From the NCBI GenBank assembly GCA_002633005.1, contig NMRA01000064.1:315977-379976 (forward strand): a stretch of 64,000 bases of DNA, written 5' to 3'. Positions 50,807 to 62,800 of the stretch are shown piece by piece. Source of the stretch: Phoronis australis (lineage: Eukaryota > Phoronida > Phoronidae). How positions within the stretch are numbered: position 1 is the first letter of the stretch; the number at the start of each line of letters is the position of its first letter. The notes under the pieces were generated by a model. That model worked only from the letters and a program-made list of their open reading frames with translations, was not told the DNA's origin and searched no databases. Both the position numbers and the translations under genes were made by a program.

Positions 50807-52415
50807 TCGTTTTAGCTCAGGCGAGCCGTTGAGGTACGAAAATAGACGTAGGTCTAGTAAGTGTACGGTAACAAATTCAAAATGTTTGCTAGAAAGACTA
50901 CGATGAAAATTCCCGAATTTAGGACAGTCATCCGAATTTCAGACACCTAAATCCAACCCTCTGAACTTTTTCGGATTTTGAAATTTGGGACACGGTCGAA
51001 TTCGACTTTCACCATTTTGTCAAATTTCGGACACATCGATTTTTGTGGCATTAGCCGTAATTCTCACATTTCGGACAGTGCGCTTTTTCGCATGATCAGG
51101 GGCTGAATGAAAATCTGGAATTTCATCAAATAAGGGTTATTATTTACACATTGTTTAAAACTGTCACCCGTGTAATGTCGCAGTCTATAGTTATCGATGT
51201 GGATGGTTTGTGTATATCTCGCACGTTTTCTTGGCAGTCGTTATCACGGACTCGAAATATTTGCCATTCTTGGCCGCGGTTTCACTATGCAAATGAAATG
51301 TGGGGTCTCCGACTTTTGCGTAACTGCCAGTGTCGCGCTTTGTGTTTGGATTAAAACCTAATTAATAAGCACCGGTGATGAGACCGTTGTGTTGTTAAGT
51401 CGAATTCCGGGTTCATGGCTTCAATTTTTTTCGGTGAATCTGCGGCCCACTTACCTTCCTCTTGGTGCCGTTCACTGTCAAGTTAAAACAGACTTTGTGA
51501 AAGTCGTGTAGTATACGTTAAAAAAGTTCATGTTTTAAATATATCTTCATGTCTCACTACTGTTTTATATTCTACATGAAATGATAGGGCTCTCTTGCAC
51601 CAAGGCTAACTAAAAGAATTTTGAAGCCATTTAAAACACAGTGTGAACCTATTAATCTTTAGTCAGAGTTGCCACCCGTCCCCAGTCCCTTTCATTGGTC
51701 GTTTGGCTCTTGGCGTGTGATTTGTAAAATGAAACCTGGGCCCATAGCCGAGATCGATCTAAATCCGCATACGCGCATAAAAATAAATTAGCGGACACCA
51801 ATGCTATCGCCCGAGTGAGCATAGGACAGATAAAATTACAACGGCAGTACCAGGAATGCAAGGACCGAGATTGTGGGGATGAACAGCTTTTATATTAAAG
51901 CATAATTAGCCTCGAAGCTTTCGTCCTTGTAGCCGGCTACTTGAACAGTCACTTGCGTGGTGTTTTGCGGTTAGAACTGCGTATGCTCTACCTACGTTAA
52001 ACTGTGATCTGGCCTGCTGCTATGTTTCGGAATAACAATTCCAACCTTTTATTGATTGAATATACCCCAGTCCTATAAAGCAACAGTTCCACAAAAGTTG
52101 GTCTAGATCACTTACTGTCCTAAGAGCCCTCTTGATTCACTTCTTACTCAGGTTAGAAATGCCGTCTGTAAATCAGTTTGTTACTAATACGAGACCAGGA
52201 TGAACAACTGGGTAGAGTTCCGTAGGACCTCGCTAAAAAGCAAGACTTCCTGAGATTATGAGGTATTTTCGATGAGATCATGAGATTTTGGTTAAATTTT
52301 TCTAGCCGCGAGACAGCTACTGAACTCTACCTGGGTCTCAAACAATAATGAACCGTTAATTCTTTCCAGGACTAGAAATCACTCATAACCTGAGAAAAGG
52401 AGAAAGTCCAGGTCT
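50807..52415. other. 1.6 kb stretch present only in copy B; no gene seen
   Basis: Copy A is continuous at the matching site (TTGGGTCTTTTTTAAACGAC, about 26427). The block has several TTTCGGACA-type repeats near 50.93-51.08 kb. I see no exon with splice support. Confidence 0.55.
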
Positions 52416-53268
52416 TTTTTTAAGTGACTTAACTCAAGATTTTTCACAGAAAGGTTTATTGTTAATAACCACAAGTGTGGTGTATTCAACCAATTTTGCA
52501 CATCAAAAAGGTTTATAGGAGCTTTTGAGGTTTTCTAAAATCATGGGAGAAGCAAAGCCAAAATATTTGAGATGTGTCAAAAGGGAGGTATTAGATACCA
52601 AGATTGGCCTGTAAAAACACAAACTTATGGTAGGTATAAAACCATGGATGCCATTGAAGGAGAATTGGTGAATGCTGTAAAATCTATACCATACTGCACT
52701 AGAGACGAAGGTAAAATCCATGTGTGGAAAGACTAATGAATACCTTGATTTCAGAATTCCTCGGAAGGGGTAAAGCTGCTCACTTTCAATAAATAGTAAG
52801 TGCACATTGCAAAAAGCTGTTAGATTCTCAATCCAAAATACTGACATAACAAAGATAACAAGATGACAAGAAAATACAGTCCTTCACTCCACTAAGTTCA
52901 CACACATATTCAACAGTCACAATCCCTCGTTTCCAAACATCTTGAACATTATAAAACATACAAAACTGCCAAGTGACAGATTGCATATTATCAGTATAAT
53001 ACAAATAAAAGAAATATTGCTTCTTAGACATATGACACTATTAATGATTGAAATACCTTATAAAAGTTAATCAGCAAGTCACCAAATTTCACTTTTCATG
53101 ATTTCAGTAATTTTCCAAATTTCCAAGGACATTTCAGAAAAATGCAATAGTGACTGTAGGCGTCAGTCTGCTGTGTATATGTTTGTTTCCAGTTCTCAAA
53201 AGACACGTGACATGACTTCTTGACCAAGGTCCAGTTTAATGTCCAGCAGTCCAAGCCACTAACCGCTG

Positions 53269-55301
53269 TCATGTCCTGGCATTTCTCTCACATTCCATAA
53301 GACATTCTCTCACCAATATCCTCGCCTGCACAATGCCTCGTTTTAACCTCTCCGCCGAGGTTCTGTTGCCAGCATATGTGGGACGAATGTCTTTTCCTAA
53401 ATCTTCAATCACAGCCAACAGACTGCCGTATTTAGTTTGGGGTTGCTGAAAAACAAACAATTTTGAGTTACGGTATCACTGAAATGCATCTGTGAAATAA
53501 TTAAGAAGTTTACTTTGAATGACGAAGAGACTTAAAAGGCAATGAATAACTTTAAAGTCCCACACAGCACTACGTATCAATGTAAAATTTAAACTGGAAT
53601 AAATCAAGTTAGGGAAGTTGAATATTTTCAAAGAAGAAATCACTGGTATATGGACCTAACATGTGTAACCAGGACAACCAACTTGCCGTCTAAAAGCACC
53701 AAAATAAGGATTCCACCCCAAAACACGGATCTTTAACAATAATAACTTTGTCTTCAAATTCCTTCATTGCACTTGGTGCTAAGAAGAGGAATAGCATTCT
53801 TAAAGACATAATGTGAATACACATTCATGGGGGGCTTCAACCATGAAACAGTTAACATTCCAGCTTGTGTCATCATGTGATATGGAGATGTGTACCATCA
53901 CCATAATAACATTACAAGCTAAATAGTAGTATAAAAGACAAACACACAATAGATAAAGCAGTGAGTGTCATAAGAACAAACATTCTGAATGGTTAGTTTA
54001 CTGTACCACTTTACCAACTAACTTTTATATTTAAACTCATAAACAGTCAAATCCTTTACTACTTGAGAATCGCATTGTAAATAAGCAATACCGTAACACA
54101 TACTTGTAAGCTTTTAAAAGTGTTGTCAATAAACAATTACACTAAATTGCCTTCACTACTATTTGATAGTGAATTATCATTTATGTAAAATCCATGCATT
54201 GAAAATAGCTATAAACCTGGGTTGTGTCTATAACTAACAATTACTGTTGCTTGCTCAGACTACTTACATTATAAGGCTGGTGAAGAACAGTCAGTTCAAT
54301 ACTGTTTGTGACTTAAGTACAAGTAGACTTGATCATGGCAGTTTAACATTTAATACACTAAACATGGTCTCGAGTAATCACCTAGCCCAGAAAACCCGAC
54401 CACCGTACACTATGCGCTCTAAATGAAAAATTAATTTTGTTGACAGGAGGTGGGTTTACAACAACTTCAAATAAAAAGACCGAGACATAAGTCACATGTT
54501 ACTAATTCATGAAAGTCACAAATCCATAACAAATACTCAATATTTTATTTCACTGAAGACAGGTACACATCATCTTGACCTACCTGTATTGCAGGTAATG
54601 GTTGATGAACTGTTGGTTTAATAACAGGTGGTGTACTGCAATCAGCAGCTCTGGGAGTGCCTGGATTGCTGGACACAGGCGTGTCACACTTAGATTGTGG
54701 CTTTGGCGAGTTGGAGACAGACTCTATTATAACATCATCATCTATGGTCGCCATCTAAATGAGAAGAGTTAGGAACACAGGTCATAAGACACCAATGTGT
54801 TGGCAGGGGCAACAAGGTCTGACAAAATGCAGTTGGAAGAGTTTGTCAAGATGCAGTGGAACACTCAACTAGTAACCTTAAGTAAGTTGTCAGCCCTTGA
54901 CGATTGTCATGATATATTGTAACGTCTAAAGACAGTTAACTGACCTCACTATAAATACACACACAGGTGCGCCCAAAGGGCACAGGTTCAAAACCTAATC
55001 AGGAATATCCCTGTGTAAGGCATGTCAGTTTCCGTGAAGACAAGTCTCAAGTGTGAACGTTTTGATGTTTTGTTTGCCGCAGCTTGGCTATGTTTAGCCA
55101 GCCAGCCAGTTAGCTGCAAGAAGACTATCGTCAAAATACAGCCAGGTACCACTGTGTGTTTTTCTTCCATAGACCCCGAAATTGCACACAGCCAGGGTAG
55201 TTCTGCTCGTCAACTTGCCGTGAAACCTGTATCAACATGTAGAGCTAAAGACTGGACGTGGTGCATGCAAAATCTGTGAATCAACCAACACTCACCTTGC
55301 C
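53269..55301 (-). CDS. CDK2-associated protein (DOC-1 family), 3 coding exons
   Basis: CDK2AP1/2 family protein; in animals these bind CDK2 and are small subunits of the NuRD chromatin complex. Coding exons: 55301-55293 (Met-Gly-Lys, then gtgagt), 54754-54584 and 53445-53269. All junctions are in phase 0. The diagnostic C-terminal domain is in the last exon: [20 protein letters not shown], then [18 protein letters not shown] and [15 protein letters not shown], closely matching vertebrate CDK2AP1. The N-terminal half is Ser/Pro/Thr-rich ([23 protein letters not shown]), as expected of a disordered region. The length is 118 residues, or 115 if translation starts at the Met that opens exon 2; human CDK2AP1 is 115. 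It is head-to-head with GET4. The coding block is missing from duplication copy A. I cannot tell CDK2AP1 from CDK2AP2 descent, so no symbol is given. Confidence 0.93.
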
Positions 55302-56806
55302 CATAACAACCGTTAAAGTGAAAAACTATGCAACAAACGGCATTTTCTTGCGTCACTCTCGACCTTTTGTAACAATGACAAGTATTTCATCGTTTTGAAA
55401 ACAGTACGCTCGTGTCATGCGCATGCACCATTTCCTAAATTTTTGCGACAACTTTGCAGCAGCAAAATTTGTTCAGAAATTCAGTTTTTCAGTATCAAAA
55501 TTCTAGAAACTAATGATGTGAAACCAGTTCCAATAATTTGTAGTGACCGTTTCAAAACTCTGCTTACGGTCCGGAGATAAACAAGGATTAAGATTGTCAA
55601 AACACGTATATTTGTGAAGGCTGATATATGTCCATGATAACACATGAGCAGTTGCTAACGGACATTGGATAGTATGACAATCAGCTGCTTATTATGCTTA
55701 TATTCACGACTTTAGGTCACCGGTGTGTATACAGCTTTGCGTTAAGGTAAGGCTAGGCTTTGTTATGTTGTTTCGCATAAGCATAACACTTCGGGTTTGT
55801 GTAGATTACTACGTTGTAGATCATAAATGAGCAAAAGATTTGATATAGGAGCAAGAAGAATAATGGAATTACTTAAAAAATGCTTAATTTTGACAGGGAG
55901 TTTTGGCGAAAGTTAGAAATGATTAGAGAAAATGATTACCTCGAAGTTCTCCCGGATGTTCTAATGCGCAAGCTCACATTGGGAGCCACCTAGCGGCATA
56001 TTGCTTCACGTTCGGTTCAGTGTGGAAAGTTTATGAGCACATAGAAGTGTATTATAAGAATATCTCATTGAAGAGTCACGACATTTGACAAGGAGCCTGT
56101 GTTTATGATAAACGTTTAAGCTCTTTAGGTAAATTTGATGTTGAATTGCTTTACGCCGTACCTTATGTTGAAATGTTCGCATGTCGCCAGGTGACTCAGT
56201 CGCCAGTCTCTTTCACTCTTTTGAGCCACTAGCTTCAGTTTCACATCTTCACTTGGAGAAATGAAAATCGTGAAGTATGTTGCTCTTTCCTAAAATTTGG
56301 TTACTTGCTTGTTTCGCTTTTGTTTTTAGTGTGTAGCTGTTTTTCTTCTCTTACTGACGAAATTTATACCCATATGTTAGTCCTCTCTAGACAATAGACG
56401 ACTCACTTCCTAATCCTATAATTTAAATGAATTATTGTCCAACCCAAGGCCAAGTTATCAGTGTCTGTCGCCTTAATTGACTTTAGTGAACTGATTTCAC
56501 CATTTGCTCATTACTTAAAGTAGTAGTGAGCTTTATGAAAGCTCCTTATATGAACCCGTGACAACATTATCTTCAGGTTTAACTTCGGATGTCATTTACA
56601 GATTTTTAACGCATGGGTGTGAAAGAAAACTTGGCTGAAGTGATCAAAATGTTAGCTCTGTGTATTAGTTCTCGAGTGCATGTAGAATAGTTTCCGTGGT
56701 GGTCTTGATTTGAAATAGCCACTATCTAGTTTGTGTAATTATGTCGGGCAGCTATTCTAGAAATGTAAGTGTCATTTAGAATCAAATTATGGCTTTCTTT
56801 TCAGCT
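55302..56806. promoter_or_regulatory. Divergent interval between CDK2AP and GET4
   Basis: About 1.5 kb between the CDK2AP first ATG (minus) and the GET4 ATG (plus). A CTCF-like sequence GCCACCTAGCGGCA lies at about 55985-55998, in the middle of the interval. No other gene is visible. A shared regulatory role is inferred from the arrangement. Confidence 0.4.
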
Positions 56807-59800
56807 ATGGCAGCAAGGAACAGTGGTGCTATCGAGCGAGTAAAAGCAAAACTACAAAACAACATTGAAAGTGGCAGGTACTATGAAGCTCATCAAATGT
56901 ACAGAACCCTCCATTACAGGCAAGTTACGGGATTGAGTGAACAGCCGTTGGTGGTGTCTGCTCAGCTGAAAATATTGTTCACAAATGTAATTAGTCAAAA
57001 CTAAACCTGACCTTAATAGATTTATAAAATGTATAACCGCACATGTTAGATGCTACCAGTTTCCATCCCATAATACAATCCAAAATTGTGGTTTTCAATG
57101 TAACGCCTGCATGTGGCTTAAAACTAGGAAATAGTTGTAAATAGCTATTAAAGACCATGGATACTCCTTTCAATTTGTTTTTGAAATAGGGTAAAAATGT
57201 AAAACAATTAGTGCAATACTCTCAGCTATTGTAAGTGGCAATTTTATGTCCTTTATATTTTACGTTTTTCAACAGATACACAACACAAGAGCGCTTCAGA
57301 GACAGTGTTGACTTGTTGTATTCTGGGGCAGTTTTACTGTTGAAGAAAGAGCAGGTAAGTTCTTTTTAGCAATATTTAGTTAGAGATTTGTCCCTGACTC
57401 CAATATGAGGATTTCTTGAGTAACAATTGGCCTAGAGGGGTTTTAATTATAGGTTTTAAAAGTCGCTAATTTTACTGTATAAATCCAACTTTTGCATTGC
57501 TACACTGGCCATGACAAGAGCCCAGTAATTAATTTAGTCTGAAATACCAAGGTCCACCACGGTTTGAAAGCTCTGTTATTTATTTCTGCACGACCAGTGT
57601 TCTGTTTCATGAAAGTCACTTAAGGCTTAATTTAGAAATTTGAATTTACACTCTCTCTTCATTGTTGCTGAAAAAAGGTTTAGCCAAGTGATTGTTATCA
57701 GCGTGTCATGGTTTATAATTAATGTACAGAAATTATATCAGTAACTCTGACTTTGTATTATTCTTAGAGATGTAGGACTTTTGCACAAGTTAGGTTTAAT
57801 TATTTTTCTGACAGAAATTGTTGTGTGAAGTGTAATAATTTTCTGACACAACTCTTAAAGCTCTAAAGATGCGTTTTGTGTTTTGTATAATTCCCTCTAC
57901 TTTCAATCAATATTGAGAACTTTGGAAAATGTGATTTTTGTGATTTTGAAATAAATAAGAATTTCCGGTCAAACGTATTAGGGGAATCTAAAATTATGAA
58001 AGTAACTTTGTAAGGATTTTAGTTCTCTTAGGTCCTGTATGTCAAGTTTCAGCATATTGCATTACATTTACAGAATTTTTATGACAATTATCACAATATT
58101 TTTGTTGATATATTTGTTCAGCCATTTTCATCTCTTTACAGTATGAGAGCGGGGTGGACTTGTCATTTCTTGTGATTGAATCCCTCAAGAACCTAGGAGT
58201 GCAGTGTACAGACAAAGATATTGGTACGTTATCACTGGCTGCACAGAATAACCCCAGGTTACCTGAAACTGGCTGAGAATTTCAGATTGTTTTTGTTGTT
58301 TTCTATATTATTGTCAAGAACTAATTGATTTGATTTTGATCACATGACAGTTCTGTCAATCATTGTCTGGTACATATTTGAGTGATAATTTCGAATGTAT
58401 CTGCTTTTATTGTTGAAAACTCTGGCTTGCCCATCCTTGCATTAAAATCGAATCTGGATTCTTGTTCAAATAGGGAAGAATCTTGTACCATATGTTGTGT
58501 TGCGTTTGTACTTAACTAATAAAATTACACGTTCTAGAAAATGTTGCCGAGTTACATCGTCTCATTCCTCCCGAGTGCCCAGATAGAACGACGTTTGTAC
58601 TGAAGTCAATTCAATGGTCAAGCACTTTACATCCACCCTGTAAAAATGGACACCCACTACTTCATCAGTATTTTGCTGCAGACTATTGGAAAGGTAAGCG
58701 CTATTACCACTTGGTGGTGTAATGTTGGGGTGCATGTTATGTATTTGAGGTAATATGAAATGTGTTGCCTGTTTCAAGATTATGTCAAAAGTAGTATTCA
58801 ATTTGTCGATGCCACCAAGGAGTTTACAATTGTACTACACTCCTTGATTCCTTGATACCACTACAAGATTATGTCACAAGTAGCGCTAGTCACAAGTAGC
58901 GCTAGTCGCAAGTAGCGCTAGTCGCAAGTAGCGCTAGTCGCAAGTAGCGCTAGTCGCAAGTAGCGCTAGTCGCAAGTAGCGCTAGTCGCAAGTAGCGCTA
59001 GTCGCAAGTAGCGCTAGTCGCAAGTAGCGCTAGTCGCAAGTAGTGCTAGTCGCAAGTAGTGCTAGTCGCAAGTAGTGCTAGTCGTAAGTAGTGCTAGTCG
59101 CAAGTAGTGCTCAATTTGTCACTACAAAGAGCTCCAGTTCTAATCTCTGTAGTCGAAACCAAACTCGAAGTTATGTTTCACAATTTCCCTCTACTTTTGT
59201 GTGAACTCAAAAAGAATGTCTGTACGTTATGGTTGTTGCAGTCCAATTTTGCACTAGATGACCCCTTAGATTCGAGCTACGAACTAGTGAAAATTTTGAG
59301 ATTTCGAGTTCAGACTCAAACTTAAAGTTAAATTCTGGGGTCATCAAGTGCAGACTAGGATTATGCAGTCATCCACGTAAACCATGTACTTTTAACACTT
59401 ATCTTGAGTTCTTACAAAACTAGAATAGAATATGCCAAAATAATCTGGAGTTCAGTTCCGTGTACACAGATTAGGTGCCTTGCATAGCAGCTGCTTCTAT
59501 AAACCTTTGACAGCTACCCGCATGACATGCTTGTGGTTTGGTGTGAACATCAATGTTCATCGGTTGTAATGTGGCAGGTGGTGGTGTCAAACCATGGGGA
59601 AAAACTTGCGTTTGGTGCTTCAAAGATTATGTTAATATGTACCTTGAAACAACTAAAGTATTTTGTATTACACATTGTTCTTTCTATATTGTTGCATTTC
59701 TTGTTTCTTGCCTTTTCCGGTTTGTAAAGTAGTGAATATCAACCAATACAGAATAGTATATAGTTTTCAAATTCCTGAAATGTTAGTATCAATAGACAAG

Positions 59801-62800
59801 GAAATAAAAAACAAAATTCAACAAAACATTGTTTGTATGAGTCGTTCTTTCTGTTATCTTAACCAGGAAGACAATAGGGTAAATGTGTTCCTGTGAGTTA
59901 ATGAAAATTAAATGGAGTATTTGTGTATTGTGGCAAGACAGCTAGAGCCACAGATTAGCATGACATTGTGCAGACGTACTGAGTTATTGGAATGTTTACA
60001 GAAAAGAACTATCACCAGTCTCGATATCACTATCTCCGTTCACAAGATGGGGAAGGATGTGCCTCTATGCTTATTGAATATCACGTGACTCAGGGCTACC
60101 AATCAGAGGTCGACTTATTTATTGCTCAGATTGTGTTCCAGTAAGTATCTTATTTTTAGTTGATTTTGTCATGAAACTTTAATTTTTAAAGCTACTTGTA
60201 AGAAGTGCTTTTGATTGTTCATTTTTATGTGCCCACATATTTATATGTGGACGCATTATGCCGTCATGCCTGTCCGTTCGTCCGGCGTCCGCTGCTCTAT
60301 CTCAAAAATCCTTTGACATATGTACGTGAAATTTTGCACCATGTGTTCCTTTCATGGATGGGACGGCATGAGCAAACTTTTGGACGGCTCCAACTACTGG
60401 TGTGTCCCCTAGTGGCAATTTTAGTTTTTTACGTTTACCTTTGTATCTTCAAAGGTCCTCAACATATTTTGATAAAAGTTGTCATGTGAGATGACGTTAT
60501 CCTCTCGTTTTCGAATGGATTGGATGTAGTTTGCGCCACGTAGTGGCCATTTTTACTATTTTCAAGTTTGTTTTTGGCGTCCACCCCTCTATCAACCAAA
60601 CCGTTCTAACGATGATTGTGATAATTGGCATGTATATTCTTTCTATGAAGAGAACAACTGATAATGATTTTCCTACGACTTCGACTACTGTTGCGCCTCA
60701 TAGTGGCAGTTTTGTTTTTTTTTGTGCCCATGGCTGTATCTCCCAAACCGTTTGCAGGATCTTTACTAAATTTAGCAAGTGTATTTATATGATGTTGACA
60801 ACGGACGACAACGACTTTCAGACGGATCTGACCACCGGTGTGCCCCCTAGTGGCAATTTTTGTTTTTTACGTTTACCTCTTTATCTTTAAAGGTCTTCAA
60901 CGGATTTTGGATTATAGGCATCTATTGGTGAGATGACGCTATCTTATTTTCGGATGGAATCGAGGTGTTTTGCACCACCTAGTGGCCATTTTTTCTCTTA
61001 TCGGCGTCCGCCCCTCAATCAACCAAACCATTCTTAGGATGATTTTGAGGATTGGCGTATATGTTCTTAGTGTGAAGAGGACGGTTGACGATGACGACTT
61101 TGACTACTGTGGCGCCTCCTAGTGGTAGTTTTGTTTTATTTTGTGATCATAGCTGTATCTCCTAAATCCACCGCAGGATCTTTATTAAATTTAGTAAGTG
61201 TATTTATATGAAGATAACAACAGATGACAACAACGACTTTCAGGCGGGTCCAACGAACGCTGTGCCCCCTTGTGGCAATTTCATTTTTTTCCATTTTTCT
61301 TTGTTTCANGGCAATTTTAGTTTTTTACGTTTACCTCTTTATCTTTAAAGGTCTTCAACGGATTTTGGAATATAGGCATCTATTGGTGAGATGACGCTAT
61401 CTTATTTTCGGATGGAATCGAGGTGTTTTGCACCACCTAGTGGCCATTTTTTCTGTTTTCGGCGTCCGCCCCTCAATCAACCAAACCATTCTTAGGATGA
61501 TTTTGAGAATTGGCGTATATGTTCTTAGTGTGAAGAGGACGGTTGACGATGACGACTTTGACTACTGTGGCGCCTCCTAGTGGTAGTTTTGTTTTATTTT
61601 GTGATCATAGCTGTATCTCCTAAATCCACCACAGGATCTTTATTAAATTTAGTAAGTGTATTTATATGAAGATAACAACATATGACAACAACGACTTTCA
61701 GGCGGGTCCAACGAACGCTGTGCCCCCTTGTGGCAATTTCATTTTTTTCCATTTTTCTTTGTTTCACTGAAGTTCCTTGACAGATTTTTATGAAATTTGG
61801 TAAATAGCTTTCTATTAAAGAAGTGATAGCATGTTCACATTTTCAGATGGATTCGATGTTTTTGCGCCATCTAGTGGCCTTTTTTATGATATAAATAAGC
61901 AACCCCAGAAGCACACTGTTTGCGGTGCGCATTGCAACGCTCCAAATCCATTCAGTGGTCAAATCAAAGAATGTTTTAGCAACAATAGTTCTTCTTTTGT
62001 AGTGATGAGCACAAAGTTGTAAGTACACGCCTCACCCGTGGATGTAAAAAATTTAGTCTCTCCCCCTGTTTATAATAAAAAAAAAATTTTCTCATGTGCT
62101 ACTGCATTTGAACATATAAAATATGCTTACAGTAGTCATTTTTGAATTTATGCACTTTGTTTTCTGTCCATTCTACTCCATATTGTACTTGAAGGTCATA
62201 GATCAGCGTGCAAGGGTTTGTTAATCAAATTTGCTCAATGCGTATTATGAAGAATGAGTCGATAATAAGGTCAGCCTAGGCACGCTGGACTTTATCTACT
62301 CCTCTTCAGATGTGTTTTCCTGTCGACACCAAAAATATTTACACTGGCTGTGCATGATTCACTCTTGTGGCATATATACTGGATTGACTCTCCAGACTTG
62401 ACTGACTTGCCTCAAAAATCCATCGGATGTCTTAGTCAGATGACCCTGTTGAGTGAAGCAAGTGCAGTCTCTAAGTCATCTTGTTTAACTCATCGTCTTT
62501 AAGAAGAACCGAATCATGGCAAACCATGAACCAAATAATGGTTTTCATAGATGGGGCTTTAATACTTTTGTTGGTGTTGATAGAGTGGGATACTGGCATA
62601 TCTACTGTGTTCTTGTGTTTTAGATTTTTGTGCTTGAAGAATGAAAAAACAGCATGTGTAGCATTCGGATCATACGGCAAAAATCACCCTCAAGTGAAAT
62701 CGACGGCTCCTTACGTCCTGCCGCTTCTCAACTTTTTACAGTTTCTATTGATAGCAGTGAAAAGGTAAGTCTTGGCTAAGCCTTTGATGCCTCAATTTTG

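Larger units (their letters stand above)
28141..54955. repeat. Segmental duplication, copy B (about 26.8 kb)
   Basis: Direct-orientation partner of 9418-27474, longer because of a LINE in GGH intron 1 and other B-only stretches near 28.67-30.0, 31.44-31.72, 43.5-45.0, 46.05-46.78, 48.36-48.74 and 50.81-52.42 kb. It contains an intact GGH, the orphan gene and CDK2AP coding exons 2 and 3. It ends in the first CDK2AP intron at ATAAATAC, about 54955. Confidence 0.93.
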
